NCBI GenBank assembly: GCA_022823145.1 | Contig: JAJDXS010000075.1 | Span: 1-64,000 of the forward strand | Direction of reading: 5' to 3' | Length of the DNA stretch: 64,000 bases | Origin: Gemmatimonadota bacterium | GTDB taxonomy: Bacteria > Gemmatimonadota > Gemmatimonadetes > Longimicrobiales > Gaopeijiaceae | In this document: positions 44,298-52,875 of the stretch, in pieces | How the letters are laid out: every line of letters starts with the position of its first letter | How positions within the stretch are numbered: position 1 is the stretch's first letter | Made by a program: the position numbers and the translations under genes | The notes under the pieces: generated by a model | Databases searched by the model: none | What the model was told of the DNA's origin: nothing | Seen by the model: only the letters and a program-made list of their open reading frames with translations

Positions 44298-45641
44298 TCA
44301 GCTCACGGGCCGGCGGATCGGTCCGCGGTCCCAGTCCTGGACCGACGAGATGTTCGGCATGCCCCAGCGCTCGCCGTCCCAGCCGCTGAAGCCGTCCATG
44401 CGGAAGGTCCACAGGCCCGTGGTCATGTCGCTGACGACGATCAGGCCGTCGGCGTTGCGGACGTCGACTCCGAAGGCGCCGTTGAAGACGGGGGTGCGGT
44501 CGCGGTTGGGCGGGCCGATGTAGGTGTCGTAGTAGCCGACGGTGACCGGGTTCTCGGGGTCCATGAGCGAGAAGATCTGCAGGCCGTCGAGGTAGCCCGA
44601 CGCGAAGACGTATGGCCAGCGCACCTCGTGGTTGTGGACCAGGTTCTCCCAGTCCGCGGTCCACGCCGAGATCGGCGAGCGGATGTTGGTGACCTCGCCG
44701 TCGAGGGCGGGCTGAAGGTCGAAGATGCGGATCGGGGCGTACTGGTACTCGGTCTCGGCGACCACGTAGCGACCGTCGGGGCTCGGCGTGAAGGTGTGCC
44801 CGCCGCGCACGCCGCTGACGCCCACCAGCGTGATCCGAAGCTCGGGGTTCTCGATGTCGGTGACGTCATAGATGTAGTAGCCGCCCGAGCCGCCGCCGTA
44901 GAACCGGTCCTCGCCGGTGTCGGGGTGGTATGCGACGTAGAAGTCGTGGTATCCGCGGCCGCCGCGGTTGAACTCGGTCTCCGGGACCGGCACCCGGCCG
45001 ACGAGCGCGTTTTCGAGGTCGCCCTCGACCACGCGGGCGAGGTCGTAGACCTGGGCGAAGGGCCCGCTCACGGTCGAGAAGAGCAGGACCCGCGCGTCGG
45101 AGTGCTTGTATACGAAGATGTTGTGGAACCCGCCCGGCAGGTCGGGCTCGCGGATCCTGGCCACCTCGCGGACGGTGGAGGCGTCCGGCAGGCCCGTCAC
45201 GTCCAGCACCACGGCGCCCATGTCGGTGTTGGGTCCGCCCTGCCCGAACTGCAGCGACTGCACCACGTAGTAGCGGTCGCCGATCTTGAAGTGCTTGACG
45301 TCCATGCCGCCGGTGCGCATGTGGAGGTCCTGGTTCTCGATCCGCCACTCGTAGATCACTTCGGGGTGCTCGGGATCGGCGATCGAGACGATGTCGAGCC
45401 CCTTGGGGCCGACGTCGCCGTAGACCATCCGCGCGACGTACGCGTACGGCCGGTCCAGTTCCTGCTCGATGTCCATGTCCGCCACGGAGAGGCGCGGTCC
45501 CAGCGGGATGTGCCCGAGGATGTCGATGTTGTCGCTGCCGGGGTCGGAGGCCGTCCACTGGGCGTGGGCCGGCGGGGCGGCGAGGGTGAGGCCGGCGAGG
45601 AGGGCGGCGGTGGTGAGTGCGGGGAGCGGGCGACGGGACAT
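44298..45641 (-). CDS. LVIVD-repeat beta-propeller protein
   Basis: A 447-aa exported propeller. ATG 45641 has GGAGG eight bases upstream and begins a signal peptide (PLPALTTAALLAGLTLAAPPAHAQ). Repeats such as GLDIVSIADPEHPEVIYEW, GAVVLDVTGLPDASTVREV, GYYIYDVTDIENPELRITLVG and GLQIFSLMDPENPVTVGYYD are LVIVD blades. It has conserved His in MDVKHFKIGD, GGFHNIFVYKH, RGYHDFYVAYH and LVHNHEVRWP, which could form a metal site inside the propeller as in selenium-binding/methanethiol-oxidase-like proteins (weak analogy). It leads the cassette with the small exported protein and the multicopper oxidase. Confidence 0.82.
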   Translation of the reverse strand: MSRRPLPALTTAALLAGLTLAAPPAHAQWTASDPGSDNIDILGHIPLGPRLSVADMDIEQELDRPYAYVARMVYGDVGPKGLDIVSIADPEHPEVIYEWRIENQDLHMRTGGMDVKHFKIGDRYYVVQSLQFGQGGPNTDMGAVVLDVTGLPDASTVREVARIREPDLPGGFHNIFVYKHSDARVLLFSTVSGPFAQVYDLARVVEGDLENALVGRVPVPETEFNRGGRGYHDFYVAYHPDTGEDRFYGGGSGGYYIYDVTDIENPELRITLVGVSGVRGGHTFTPSPDGRYVVAETEYQYAPIRIFDLQPALDGEVTNIRSPISAWTADWENLVHNHEVRWPYVFASGYLDGLQIFSLMDPENPVTVGYYDTYIGPPNRDRTPVFNGAFGVDVRNADGLIVVSDMTTGLWTFRMDGFSGWDGERWGMPNISSVQDWDRGPIRRPVS

Positions 45642-45685
45642 GGCCTGGACCTCCAGGAGATTGAAATCGGGTGCGTCGGTCAAAA

Positions 45686-46891
45686 CTATGGGAGAGTGAG
45701 CGGGCCGAACAGGGAAGGCTGCTTGCCGACGATCCCCGCCAGCTCCCGCAACCCGATTACCTCGATGCCGTCACTGACGGGGTATCGATCGTTTCCGGAT
45801 CCTACCAGCCAGGTGTGGCTGGGCATGAGGTCCTTTCGCGCGTGGTGGAGTCCCCGGCTGGGCGTGGGAGCCAACCCCAGTTTGATCTCGATCGCCCATG
45901 GGGCTTTCTCACCCGGCAAACGGAGGACCAGATCCACTTCGGCACCCGCCCGAGTCCGGTAGAAACCGGCCTGCGTCTCCGGAGGCGCGACTCCCATCAG
46001 GTTTTCGATCACGAAGCCCTCCCAGCTGGAACCCGCGACGGGATGACCGGCCAGGGCGTTGTAGTCGCGAATCTCGAGGAGCGTGTGCACCAATCCGCTA
46101 TCTCGCACGTACACCTTCGGGGTTTTGATCAGGCGCTTCCCGAGGTTGGTGCGGAAGGGCTTCAGGCGACGGACCAGAAGGAGATCGACAAGCAGATCCA
46201 CGTACCGCGACACCGTGGCAGAACTGACCCCCAGACTCCCTGCCAGCTTCGACGCGTTGAAGAGGCTGCCCTGACCGTGGGCCAGCATCCGCCAGAGCCG
46301 TTCGATCGTTTCGGCGGGGAGCCGGACACCGGCGAGGTCGGCGATGTCCCGGTGCAGGTAGGTCTGGATGAAGTTTCTGCGAAACGCGGTGCTGTCCACA
46401 TCGGTCACGGCCAGCAGGCTGTCGGGGAATCCCCCGCGGACCCAAAGGGACAGGAGCGGCGGCGGCTCGTGCTCGATCTCGATCAGATTGACGGGATTGA
46501 GGCGGACGAACTCGATCCTCCCGGCCAGGGATTCGGATGACTGCCTGAGACGGTCGATCGAAGCGGAACCCAGGATCAGGAATCTTCCGGTTCGCCGACC
46601 CCTCCGGCGCCCACGGTCGATCAGCCCGCGCAGATCGCCGAAAAGCTGGGGCGCGCGGTGTATCTCGTCGAGCACGACGAGGCGATCCTCGAACTGGCGA
46701 AGAAACAGATTGGGATCGGAAAGCTTGGCGCGGTCCGTGCTGGACTGAAGGTCCAGATACAGGGCCTTTCGGGTTGCCGCGATTTCCAGGGCTAGCGTCG
46801 TCTTGCCGACCTGCCTGGGGCCGATCAGGCCGACCGCGGCCTGGCGATCCAGTGCCGTCGCAACCGCCGGAAAGGCAATTCTTGGTATCAT
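45686..46891 (-). CDS. AAA ATPase with DUF4143 domain (copy 3, intact)
   Basis: A 401-aa ATPase. Walker A VGLIGPRQVGKTTLALE, Walker B RLVVLDEIHRAPQLFGDLR, sensor RFLILGSASIDRL, a winged-helix-like segment KLAGSLGVSSATVSRYVDLLVDLLLVRRL and the PD-(D/E)XK-like end YRTRAGAEVDLVLRL followed by AIEIKLG. ATG 46891. It is close to the truncated copy at 40285, aligning throughout, so both belong to one subgroup, while the copy at 38806 is more distant. An inverted repeat precedes the gene. Confidence 0.9.
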   Translation of the reverse strand: MIPRIAFPAVATALDRQAAVGLIGPRQVGKTTLALEIAATRKALYLDLQSSTDRAKLSDPNLFLRQFEDRLVVLDEIHRAPQLFGDLRGLIDRGRRRGRRTGRFLILGSASIDRLRQSSESLAGRIEFVRLNPVNLIEIEHEPPPLLSLWVRGGFPDSLLAVTDVDSTAFRRNFIQTYLHRDIADLAGVRLPAETIERLWRMLAHGQGSLFNASKLAGSLGVSSATVSRYVDLLVDLLLVRRLKPFRTNLGKRLIKTPKVYVRDSGLVHTLLEIRDYNALAGHPVAGSSWEGFVIENLMGVAPPETQAGFYRTRAGAEVDLVLRLPGEKAPWAIEIKLGLAPTPSRGLHHARKDLMPSHTWLVGSGNDRYPVSDGIEVIGLRELAGIVGKQPSLFGPLTLP

Positions 46892-46928
46892 CCTTGCTAA
46901 TTTAGCATGGCGTGCCGGATTAGCAAGG
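46892..46928. promoter_or_regulatory. Inverted repeat upstream of DUF4143 ATPase
   Basis: CCTTGCTAAT (46892-46901) and ATTAGCAAGG (46919-46928) are perfect 10-bp arms around 17 bases, and the left arm begins right at the ATG of the ATPase. An inner GCTAA/TTAGC pair adds to it. It is AT-rich against the GC-rich background. Probable operator at the promoter. Confidence 0.6.
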
Positions 46929-46944
46929 TTATAGAGAGACTACC

Positions 46945-47541
46945 TCACCACGGCGGCCGCTGCACCGCCATCCAGGCCGCCATGACTCCGGTCACGGCCG
47001 ACACGACGGTGTTCCACGCCTTTTCCGACAGCGGCAGGCTGCGGGTGGCCGCCAGCGCCAGCACAAGCACGACCCCCGCAACCACGATCTGCGCAAGCTC
47101 GAGTCCGATGTTGAACGACAGCAGGGGAAGGAGCAGGTTGCGCTCCTCGCCCAACACCAGGCGGAGGAAGCTGGAGAAGCCGAGGCCGTGGATGACGCCG
47201 AAGACCAGCGCCAGCACATAGCGGGCGGGACGCGCGGTGACCCGGTGTTGGGACGGATCCTCGCGCCGCATTGCCACCAGGTTCGTCACTGCGGCCGCCA
47301 CGATCGTCACCGGGATGAGGAACTCCACGAGCCCGGTGTCGACCCGCACCAGCCTAAGGGTGGCCAGCGCGAGCGAGACCGAATGCCCGATTGTGAAAGC
47401 CGTCACAAGCACGAGCAGCTCGCGCCACCGCGCCAGCGAATAGGCCGCGCAGAGGGCCGCCAGGAAGAGGATGTGGTCGTATCCCTGGAAGTCGAGCAGG
47501 TGCTCGAAGCCGAGGCGGAGATAGACGGTGAAGGTGGTCAT
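46945..47541 (-). CDS. HupE/UreJ-like membrane protein
   Basis: A 198-aa integral membrane protein with about six hydrophobic segments. The motif GYDHILFLAALCAAYS near the N-terminus, FTIGHSVSLALATL, and VFGVIHGLGFSSFL are hallmarks of the HupE/UreJ_2 family, in which His and Asp may bind metal ions such as nickel. The start overlaps the stop of the PHP-domain gene as ATGA. No hydrogenase or urease genes are in the window, so nickel transport for them is not supported here. Confidence 0.83.
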   Translation of the reverse strand: MTTFTVYLRLGFEHLLDFQGYDHILFLAALCAAYSLARWRELLVLVTAFTIGHSVSLALATLRLVRVDTGLVEFLIPVTIVAAAVTNLVAMRREDPSQHRVTARPARYVLALVFGVIHGLGFSSFLRLVLGEERNLLLPLLSFNIGLELAQIVVAGVVLVLALAATRSLPLSEKAWNTVVSAVTGVMAAWMAVQRPPW

Positions 47542-48887
47542 CCGTTAGAGCGCGTGGCGTGGGGGCGGGCCCTGTGAGCCCGCACGGCGGCCCAGATCGC
47601 GACCCATGCCAGCCAGGACACGCGTTCCCCGGGTGTGAGGGTACGGAAGAGCGACCATAGCAGCAGCGGGACGGTGGCCGCCAGCTTCACCGCCGACCCG
47701 CCGTGATACGGCATCGTGCGTTCCACTACCGTCACCGCGCGGCGGCGCTCCCGGTGCAGAGTTCCCTCGATCGCGCGGCCGAGCTCGTCCGGCGACATCT
47801 CGGGCCAGCCAGGGAGCTGCATCACGCTCCACGCCGGGACGGTGCGTCCCCACCCGTGGTTGTTGGTGCCCGCCACCACCGCCAGATCCATGCTGTCGGC
47901 AAGGGCGAGGATCTCTTCGCGCTCGGCACGGGCCTGCTCGAGGCCGCGCGGCGCCCCGCCGCCGAGCTCCACGCCGATCACGCCGGCTGGCGAGCCGGGT
48001 CCGAACGGCACGATCCGGTCGTGTGGGCCGGGGATCGTGTACAGCATGGTCGCGGGCCGGGCGCCGAGGTGGTGGGCGGCGGCGATCGAGTCCGGGTCGA
48101 GGTGGTGTCGGGTGCTGTCCAGCGCGAAGACGTAGCGGGCGCGGTCGCCGAGGATGTTCGTGTGGCGGTCGCGCAGCCGCACTTCCATGCCGCTGAGCAG
48201 GACGGTACGGTCGCCTGCGCGTGCGGGGTTGGCGGGCAGCGCTTCGTCCACGCCCGCCTAGGTGTAGTGGTCCGTGACGTAGGCCGCGTGGAACCCGCCG
48301 GCCTCGTGCCACGCGCGGTTCCGGGCCGCCGTGAAGAGCGCCCACCCGTCGTGGGAGTGGTTGGTGTGCGAATGGAAGTCCACCGCGACGAGGTCGGGCG
48401 AGGCCAGCCGGATCGCGGCCATGGGGCGCGGGATGAGGGCGGCCGCAGCGTAGAAGGCAAGCAGGGCGGCGAGGGATGCCGCGGCGACGAGGGCTTCCCG
48501 GGCGAGGCGGGGGGGGAGGTGGCGGCGGGCGGCGGCGGGGCTCCAGGGCTGGGCCTGGGCCGCGACGGGATGGCTGGCAGGGCCAGGTGGCTGGCGGCTC
48601 GGGGCGCGCGCCGCGACGACGCGCCACGCCGCGTACAGCAGGACCAGCGTCGCCAAGACCGCCTGGTGCTGGCTGACCGCAAGCAGGGTCAGCGTGTCCC
48701 AGAGGCCGAAGAGGGGCGCACCGATGAGGTAGCCGGGCGGGTGGTGAACGGTGGCGGGGGGGAAGGGCTGGAGGGTGGCGGCGTCGCGCAGGGCGGAAAC
48801 GGCGAAGGGTGTGGAGAAGACAACGAGGGCAGCGACCAGGACGGGTCCTCGGATGCGTCGCACCGGCATGCCCCGCACGCGCCTCAT
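47538..48887 (-). pseudogene. PHP-domain (CehA/McbA-like) metallohydrolase with in-frame amber stop
   Basis: A membrane-anchored PHP-type hydrolase broken by TAG at 48260-48258. The N-terminal piece (from ATG 48887, 209 aa) has hydrophobic segments (VLVAALVVFSTPFAVSAL, TLLAVSQHQAVLATLVLLYAAW, AALLAFYAAAAL) followed by the metal motif VAVDFHSHTNHSHDGW and AAYVTDHYT. After the stop the same frame continues with AGVDEALPA, LLSGMEVRLRD, GPHDRIV, AGTNNHGWGR and a C-terminal segment, ending at 47538. Homologues read a continuous VTDHxTxAG here, so one codon change explains it: nonsense mutation, error, or read-through. Its start overlaps hipA and its stop overlaps the HupE-like gene. Confidence 0.75.
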
Positions 48888-49989
48888 CGCACCGTGTGCG
48901 CCAGTCGCGACGCACGTTCGCCGACCAGTTCGGCCTGGCCAACCAGTGCTTCTTCCCCGAGTCCGGGGAGCGCGAGTTCCTCGGCCACCGCGCCGGCCCG
49001 CCGACTCGCCAGTTCACACAGCTCACGGACTCGCCGCCGCACGAAGGGCGGTGCCATGCCGCACCGTCTGGCGAACCGGTCCCAATCGATGCGGCGCAGT
49101 TCTTCCAGCGTGCGGCGACCAGCGATGTTCATCGCGAACCTTGGCGTGTAACGCGGATAGGCGACGGTCGACAGCAGGTCGTACAGTGGCGCCAGCACCA
49201 CTTCGCCCCCCGGCTTTCTCAGCAGACTGTAGTTCTTGCCGTGGGCGTCGGCGTTGCCCAGCAGCATGTGAACGATCGCGGCATCCAGAAGCCCGAGCAC
49301 GGCGACCGCGGGACGCGTGCACACCCGGCGCACCAGTTCGAAGCACTCCGGGAATCCTGGCCCGCCGCGAACGCCTCGTTCTCGGTGGGGTGGTCGAGAT
49401 CGGGGATCGGCGGCTTGAGGATGTGCGTCGTGGGCTGGCCAGCGACGGGAAGCGCGACACGCCCGTCGACCAACACTACCGGAAGCTTGGATTGGGCTCC
49501 AGCCAGGGACATCCGCAGGCCTTTCCCCGGGGCGCCGGCAGGGCCCTCGGTTTCCCGTCCGAAGCCAGCGAGAAACGGCCGCGTGCGGATCGTCTCCAGG
49601 AGAAGCATCAGCTCGTCGTCCAGGAGTGGCTCGGACGCTCCGGCCGCCGCCATGCCACCCGGCTCAGCGTCGTTCGGCAGGAGGGTGAGCGCTCCTGCCA
49701 ACTCCGCTCCGAGCCCAGCCAGGAGACGGAAGGTGTTCGAGGCCGACACCCCGAGCGCCGCCGCAACGGCATCGCGCTGCGTGCCCTCCGGCAGGAGTCC
49801 CTCGAAGAACGGCAGACAAAGCCGCACACTGAAGCTCTCCGGTCGCTTGGGCAGCGAGAACGAGATGGGCGGTGCCGACCCGTCCTCGATCCACCGGTCC
49901 TCGTAGGTGAAACGCATGGCGCCGTGTCGATCCAACGCAAGGCGGCCGACCGTTGTTCCGGCCCACCAGACGGTCAGTGTCCGACTCAT
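48884..49989 (-). pseudogene. HipA-like kinase toxin with internal deletion
   Basis: A type II serine/threonine kinase toxin gene in two frames. The first frame from ATG 49989 carries the HipA N-terminal domain (VWWAGTTVGRLALD, SLPKRPESFSVRLCLPFFEGLLPEG) and MSLAGAQSKLPVVLVDGR, the conserved loop, up to HPTENEAF. About 50-60 residues expected next (the ERYDR and LHQEDFCQAL region) are missing. Homology resumes in another frame with GPGFPECFELVRR and LLDAAIVHMLLGNADAHGKNYSLL (catalytic Asp) through a normal C-terminus ending at 48884. So an out-of-frame deletion of roughly 150-170 bp near 49350-49375 inactivated it. hipB upstream is intact. Confidence 0.8.
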
Positions 49990-50288
49990 TCAGACGACCA
50001 CGCCGGTCGCCTGCCGCCACCGGTCGGAGCCCCCGACCGATCCTCGGCCTGCTCACCTGACGCCGCCTCGGCCAACTCCGCCTCACCCCAGGGCATCTCT
50101 ACGCGCAATGTGCACCCGAGCGCATCGAGCACAGTGATGACCTTTTCCAGCCGGACGGTGGGCTTTCCCCGCTCCAGCTCGGACAGGAAGCGGATGCCAA
50201 CCCCTGCGGCTCCAGCGAGTTGATCCTGGCGGAGGCCCTGTGCCCGTCTGGCAGCCCGTACGATGCGTCCGATTTCCGCAGGCGTCAT
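49986..50288 (-). CDS. hipB: HipB-like XRE-family antitoxin/repressor
   Basis: A 100-aa helix-turn-helix repressor. ATG 50288 has AGGGA about 8 bases upstream; the frame extends further without similarity. MTPAEIGRIVRAARRAQGLRQDQLAGAAGVGIRFLSELERGKP is a standard HipB/XRE DNA-binding domain, followed by VRLEKVITVLDALGCTLRVEMP and a Ser/Gly-rich tail. The stop overlaps the hipA start as ATGA. Four palindromes upstream are its likely operators. With hipA broken it may persist as an orphan repressor, possibly also controlling the downstream PHP/HupE genes. Confidence 0.88.
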   Translation of the reverse strand: MTPAEIGRIVRAARRAQGLRQDQLAGAAGVGIRFLSELERGKPTVRLEKVITVLDALGCTLRVEMPWGEAELAEAASGEQAEDRSGAPTGGGRRPAWSSE

Positions 50289-50299
50289 TTCGTGATCCC

Positions 50300-50480
50300 T
50301 TCCCGATCGGGAAAGCGAACGCCGCCGAGATGGCGACCCCGAGTCTTCATTCAATCAAAATGCATTCCCGAACGGGAAAGATTGTTACCCAGGCGGACTA
50401 CGTCAACCCTGACTTTTCCCGAACGGGAAAACAGCAGCTGTGAGGCGTCGTGGAGAACGTCGGATTTGCCCGAACGGGAA
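50300..50480. promoter_or_regulatory. Four HipB-type operators
   Basis: TTCCCGATCGGGAA at 50300-50313, TTCCCGAACGGGAA at 50365-50378 and 50416-50429, and TGCCCGAACGGGAA at 50467-50480. Centres are 65, 51 and 51 bases apart, roughly whole helical turns. The nearest site lies 12 bases before the hipB ATG. E. coli hipBA also has four operators, of different sequence (TATCC-N8-GGATA), so the arrangement supports cooperative autorepression. Confidence 0.85.
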
Positions 50481-50542
50481 AACTGCCCAGTCGGCGCGGT
50501 CGGCCTCCGGGGGGCGGCCCCCAAAGGCGGCCCCGGCCCCCC

Positions 50543-52804
50543 TCACCTCGCAAACGTATGCGAGTACTTCACCAGCAGCGCCCGCCCCGACGACAGCGGC
50601 CGCCGCGGGCCCAGCCCATCGTCGCGCACGTTGTTGAACCCCTCGTTGTAGACGATCCACAGGTCGGTGCCCTCGCGGAAGTGATAGCGGAAGCGCACGT
50701 TCAGGCTCGTCTGATCGGTGGCGCCGTTGTACTGGCCGAAGGTGCTCATCGACACCCTTGGGTTCAGCGCCGTCTTGACCCTCAGACTTCCCAGCTGGGC
50801 GGTGGTTGCGACCCCCCGGTCGGCGAAGTTGAGGCGGTTGACCTCGTAGCCCGCCTCCAGCTCCAGGTACTTCGACACGACCCACACGGGCTTCAGCGAC
50901 AGCCTGACGCGGGTGCCGTCGTAGAAGCTCCCCGCCGAGGCCTCGAAATCGCCCCTGAGCAGGTCGCTGCGCGGGAATCTGAGCGTGGACGTCAATTCAT
51001 GGAACCAGTATTCGCCCGCCGGAATCACCACGTCCGAGATCGGGAACGCATCGAGCACGCTCTCGAAGCTCGACAGCGTCCCCACGGTCAGGTTCGACCC
51101 GTCCCGGAAATCGAACTCGATCTCGGGCTTGATCTCGCGGGACTCGGCGCTCCGATCCGCGTTGCGGAAGTACTGGGCCGTGCTGATCTGCAGCGCGCGC
51201 GCCAGCAGCGGTGAGGCGTCGTCCCGCAGCTGCCGGTAGCGCAGTTGGGCGCCACTGTAGGTGAAGTCCTTCCGCAACTGGAACCCGAGGCCCGGGAGGT
51301 AGTCCCCGCCGACCCGGATCCCCTCGGCGTAGTAGGAGAACCCGTCGTCGCGGCGGCGTTCCAGCCTGACCCTTCCCAGCCCCGACTCCAGTCCGCCCGC
51401 CTGATCTGCGGCCTCGTCGAAGGTGTGGGCCCACTGGAGGATCAGGTATTCGTAGCCAAGCCACCGGATTACGGCGTCCAGGCCGTAGGCGGTGTTGTTG
51501 CGGCCGCTCGACCCCAGTCGCGTGGTCAGCATGCCGCCGACGCTCGAAAAGTCGTCGATAACCTGCTGGCGCAGCCGAAACACGCCGACGTTCTCGGACG
51601 ACAGCTCGCCATGGGGGGCCGTCTGCATGTTGAGGAAGCCGAAGTCCGTCCCGGCCCACCGTCCCACGGCCCGAGCTCCGCCGTAGATCCGCACGATCTC
51701 GCCCTGATCCAGCCCGATGCGGCGGCTGTGGAAGAGCCGGTTGAACATGCCTCCCGTGTTGAAGTCGAAGGTCGAGGCACGCTCCTGAAAGAACTGCCGC
51801 TTCTCGGGAAAGAACAGGGCGAAGCGGGTCAGGTTGATCTGCTGGTCATCCGCCTCTACCTGGGCGAAGTCGGTGTTGAGTGTCAGGTCGAGCGCCAGGT
51901 TCGACGTGGGCGAGTACTTGATGTCGATCCCAGCTTCGGTCGTGGGGTCGCGCTCGCTCCGCCACTCCGCCCGCGGCACGTCGGGCGGCTCGGCCAGCAC
52001 GGGGTTCTGCTTGAATCCGCCGAGCGTGAACGGAGTCATGTACACCGGAGCGGATTGTTGTACGTCGCGCAGCACCACACGCTGCGCTCGCGAAGGCTTG
52101 GCGAACCCCAGCCGGCCCCATCTGGGCTCGACGGGAGGAAATATCTGACGTTCGTTCTTGCGGGCCACCGCCCGGTATACGATCAGCCCCATCGTGACCT
52201 CGTTCCCGGTGACCTGGAATCCAAGGGTCGAGAACGGAATCCTGAGCTCGGCGAACCAGCCCTCGTCGGTCTGTGTGGTAGCCGCGTCCCAATACGCATT
52301 CCACTCCCAATTCATCGGCATGCCATTGGTGAACTCGGCATCGTTCGACATCGTCCGGTCCTGCCGCACGCCCGACGGGTTGACGGTGAACCAGACCGCG
52401 GTCTCGTAGTCGTTGTAGCTGTCGATGACCACCGAAAGGATGTCGTCGCCGCTGTACTGGTCGCGGTAGAACGTCCCCGTCCGGATACCCTCGGGCTCGG
52501 AGTCCCACATGCGCCCCGAGACGTACAGGTATCGGTCGTCGTGCCCGATCCGCACCTCCGTCCGCTCGGTGAGCCGTCCCCCGAAGTTCGGCTGGTACAT
52601 GGTCAGTTCGAACGGTGCGATGTCGTCCCAGGCCGCCTCGTCGACGACGCCGTCCAGTACGATCTCGCCCGAGAGGCGGGAAATGACGATCGGTGAGTCA
52701 GGTGAGGGTTGTGCAGGGCGGAGTTGGCCGCTGAGGCCGCCCGGCATCGCCAGCGACGCCGCCAGCAGCGCCCCGGCCAGGAATGAGGTTTGTGTCGGCT
52801 TCAC
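50543..52804 (-). CDS. DUF5916-family outer-membrane protein with CBM9-like N-terminus
   Basis: A 753-aa exported protein. GTG 52804 begins directly before a signal peptide (SFLAGALLAASLAMPGGLSGQ); ATG 52870 adds 22 residues and cannot be excluded. Residues about 40-210 look like the CBM9/DOMON-type module (IVLDGVVDEAAWDDIAPF, EVRIGHDDRYLYVSGRMWDSEP), then the DUF5916 region with LTLNTDFAQVEADDQQINLTRFALFFPEKRQFFQERA and a C-terminal beta-barrel-like series ending in SHTFAR, a terminal aromatic-type outer-membrane signature. Probably a surface glycan or substrate-binding barrel; function is unproven. Common in Gemmatimonadota and Bacteroidota. Confidence 0.85.
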   Translation of the reverse strand: MKPTQTSFLAGALLAASLAMPGGLSGQLRPAQPSPDSPIVISRLSGEIVLDGVVDEAAWDDIAPFELTMYQPNFGGRLTERTEVRIGHDDRYLYVSGRMWDSEPEGIRTGTFYRDQYSGDDILSVVIDSYNDYETAVWFTVNPSGVRQDRTMSNDAEFTNGMPMNWEWNAYWDAATTQTDEGWFAELRIPFSTLGFQVTGNEVTMGLIVYRAVARKNERQIFPPVEPRWGRLGFAKPSRAQRVVLRDVQQSAPVYMTPFTLGGFKQNPVLAEPPDVPRAEWRSERDPTTEAGIDIKYSPTSNLALDLTLNTDFAQVEADDQQINLTRFALFFPEKRQFFQERASTFDFNTGGMFNRLFHSRRIGLDQGEIVRIYGGARAVGRWAGTDFGFLNMQTAPHGELSSENVGVFRLRQQVIDDFSSVGGMLTTRLGSSGRNNTAYGLDAVIRWLGYEYLILQWAHTFDEAADQAGGLESGLGRVRLERRRDDGFSYYAEGIRVGGDYLPGLGFQLRKDFTYSGAQLRYRQLRDDASPLLARALQISTAQYFRNADRSAESREIKPEIEFDFRDGSNLTVGTLSSFESVLDAFPISDVVIPAGEYWFHELTSTLRFPRSDLLRGDFEASAGSFYDGTRVRLSLKPVWVVSKYLELEAGYEVNRLNFADRGVATTAQLGSLRVKTALNPRVSMSTFGQYNGATDQTSLNVRFRYHFREGTDLWIVYNEGFNNVRDDGLGPRRPLSSGRALLVKYSHTFAR

Positions 52805-52875
52805 GTTGTCGTCTGTCGTCGCGTGGCTACCGTTCCGGCGCGGGGAGAGTCTGCGCGTCGGTGATAACATACTTC

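Noticed and set aside
47392..47409. Third match to TGTGA-N6-TCACA (within TTGTGAAAGCCGTCACAA)
   Set aside because: It lies inside the HupE-like coding sequence and the flanks differ from the 21-base repeat, so a chance match in codons is more likely.
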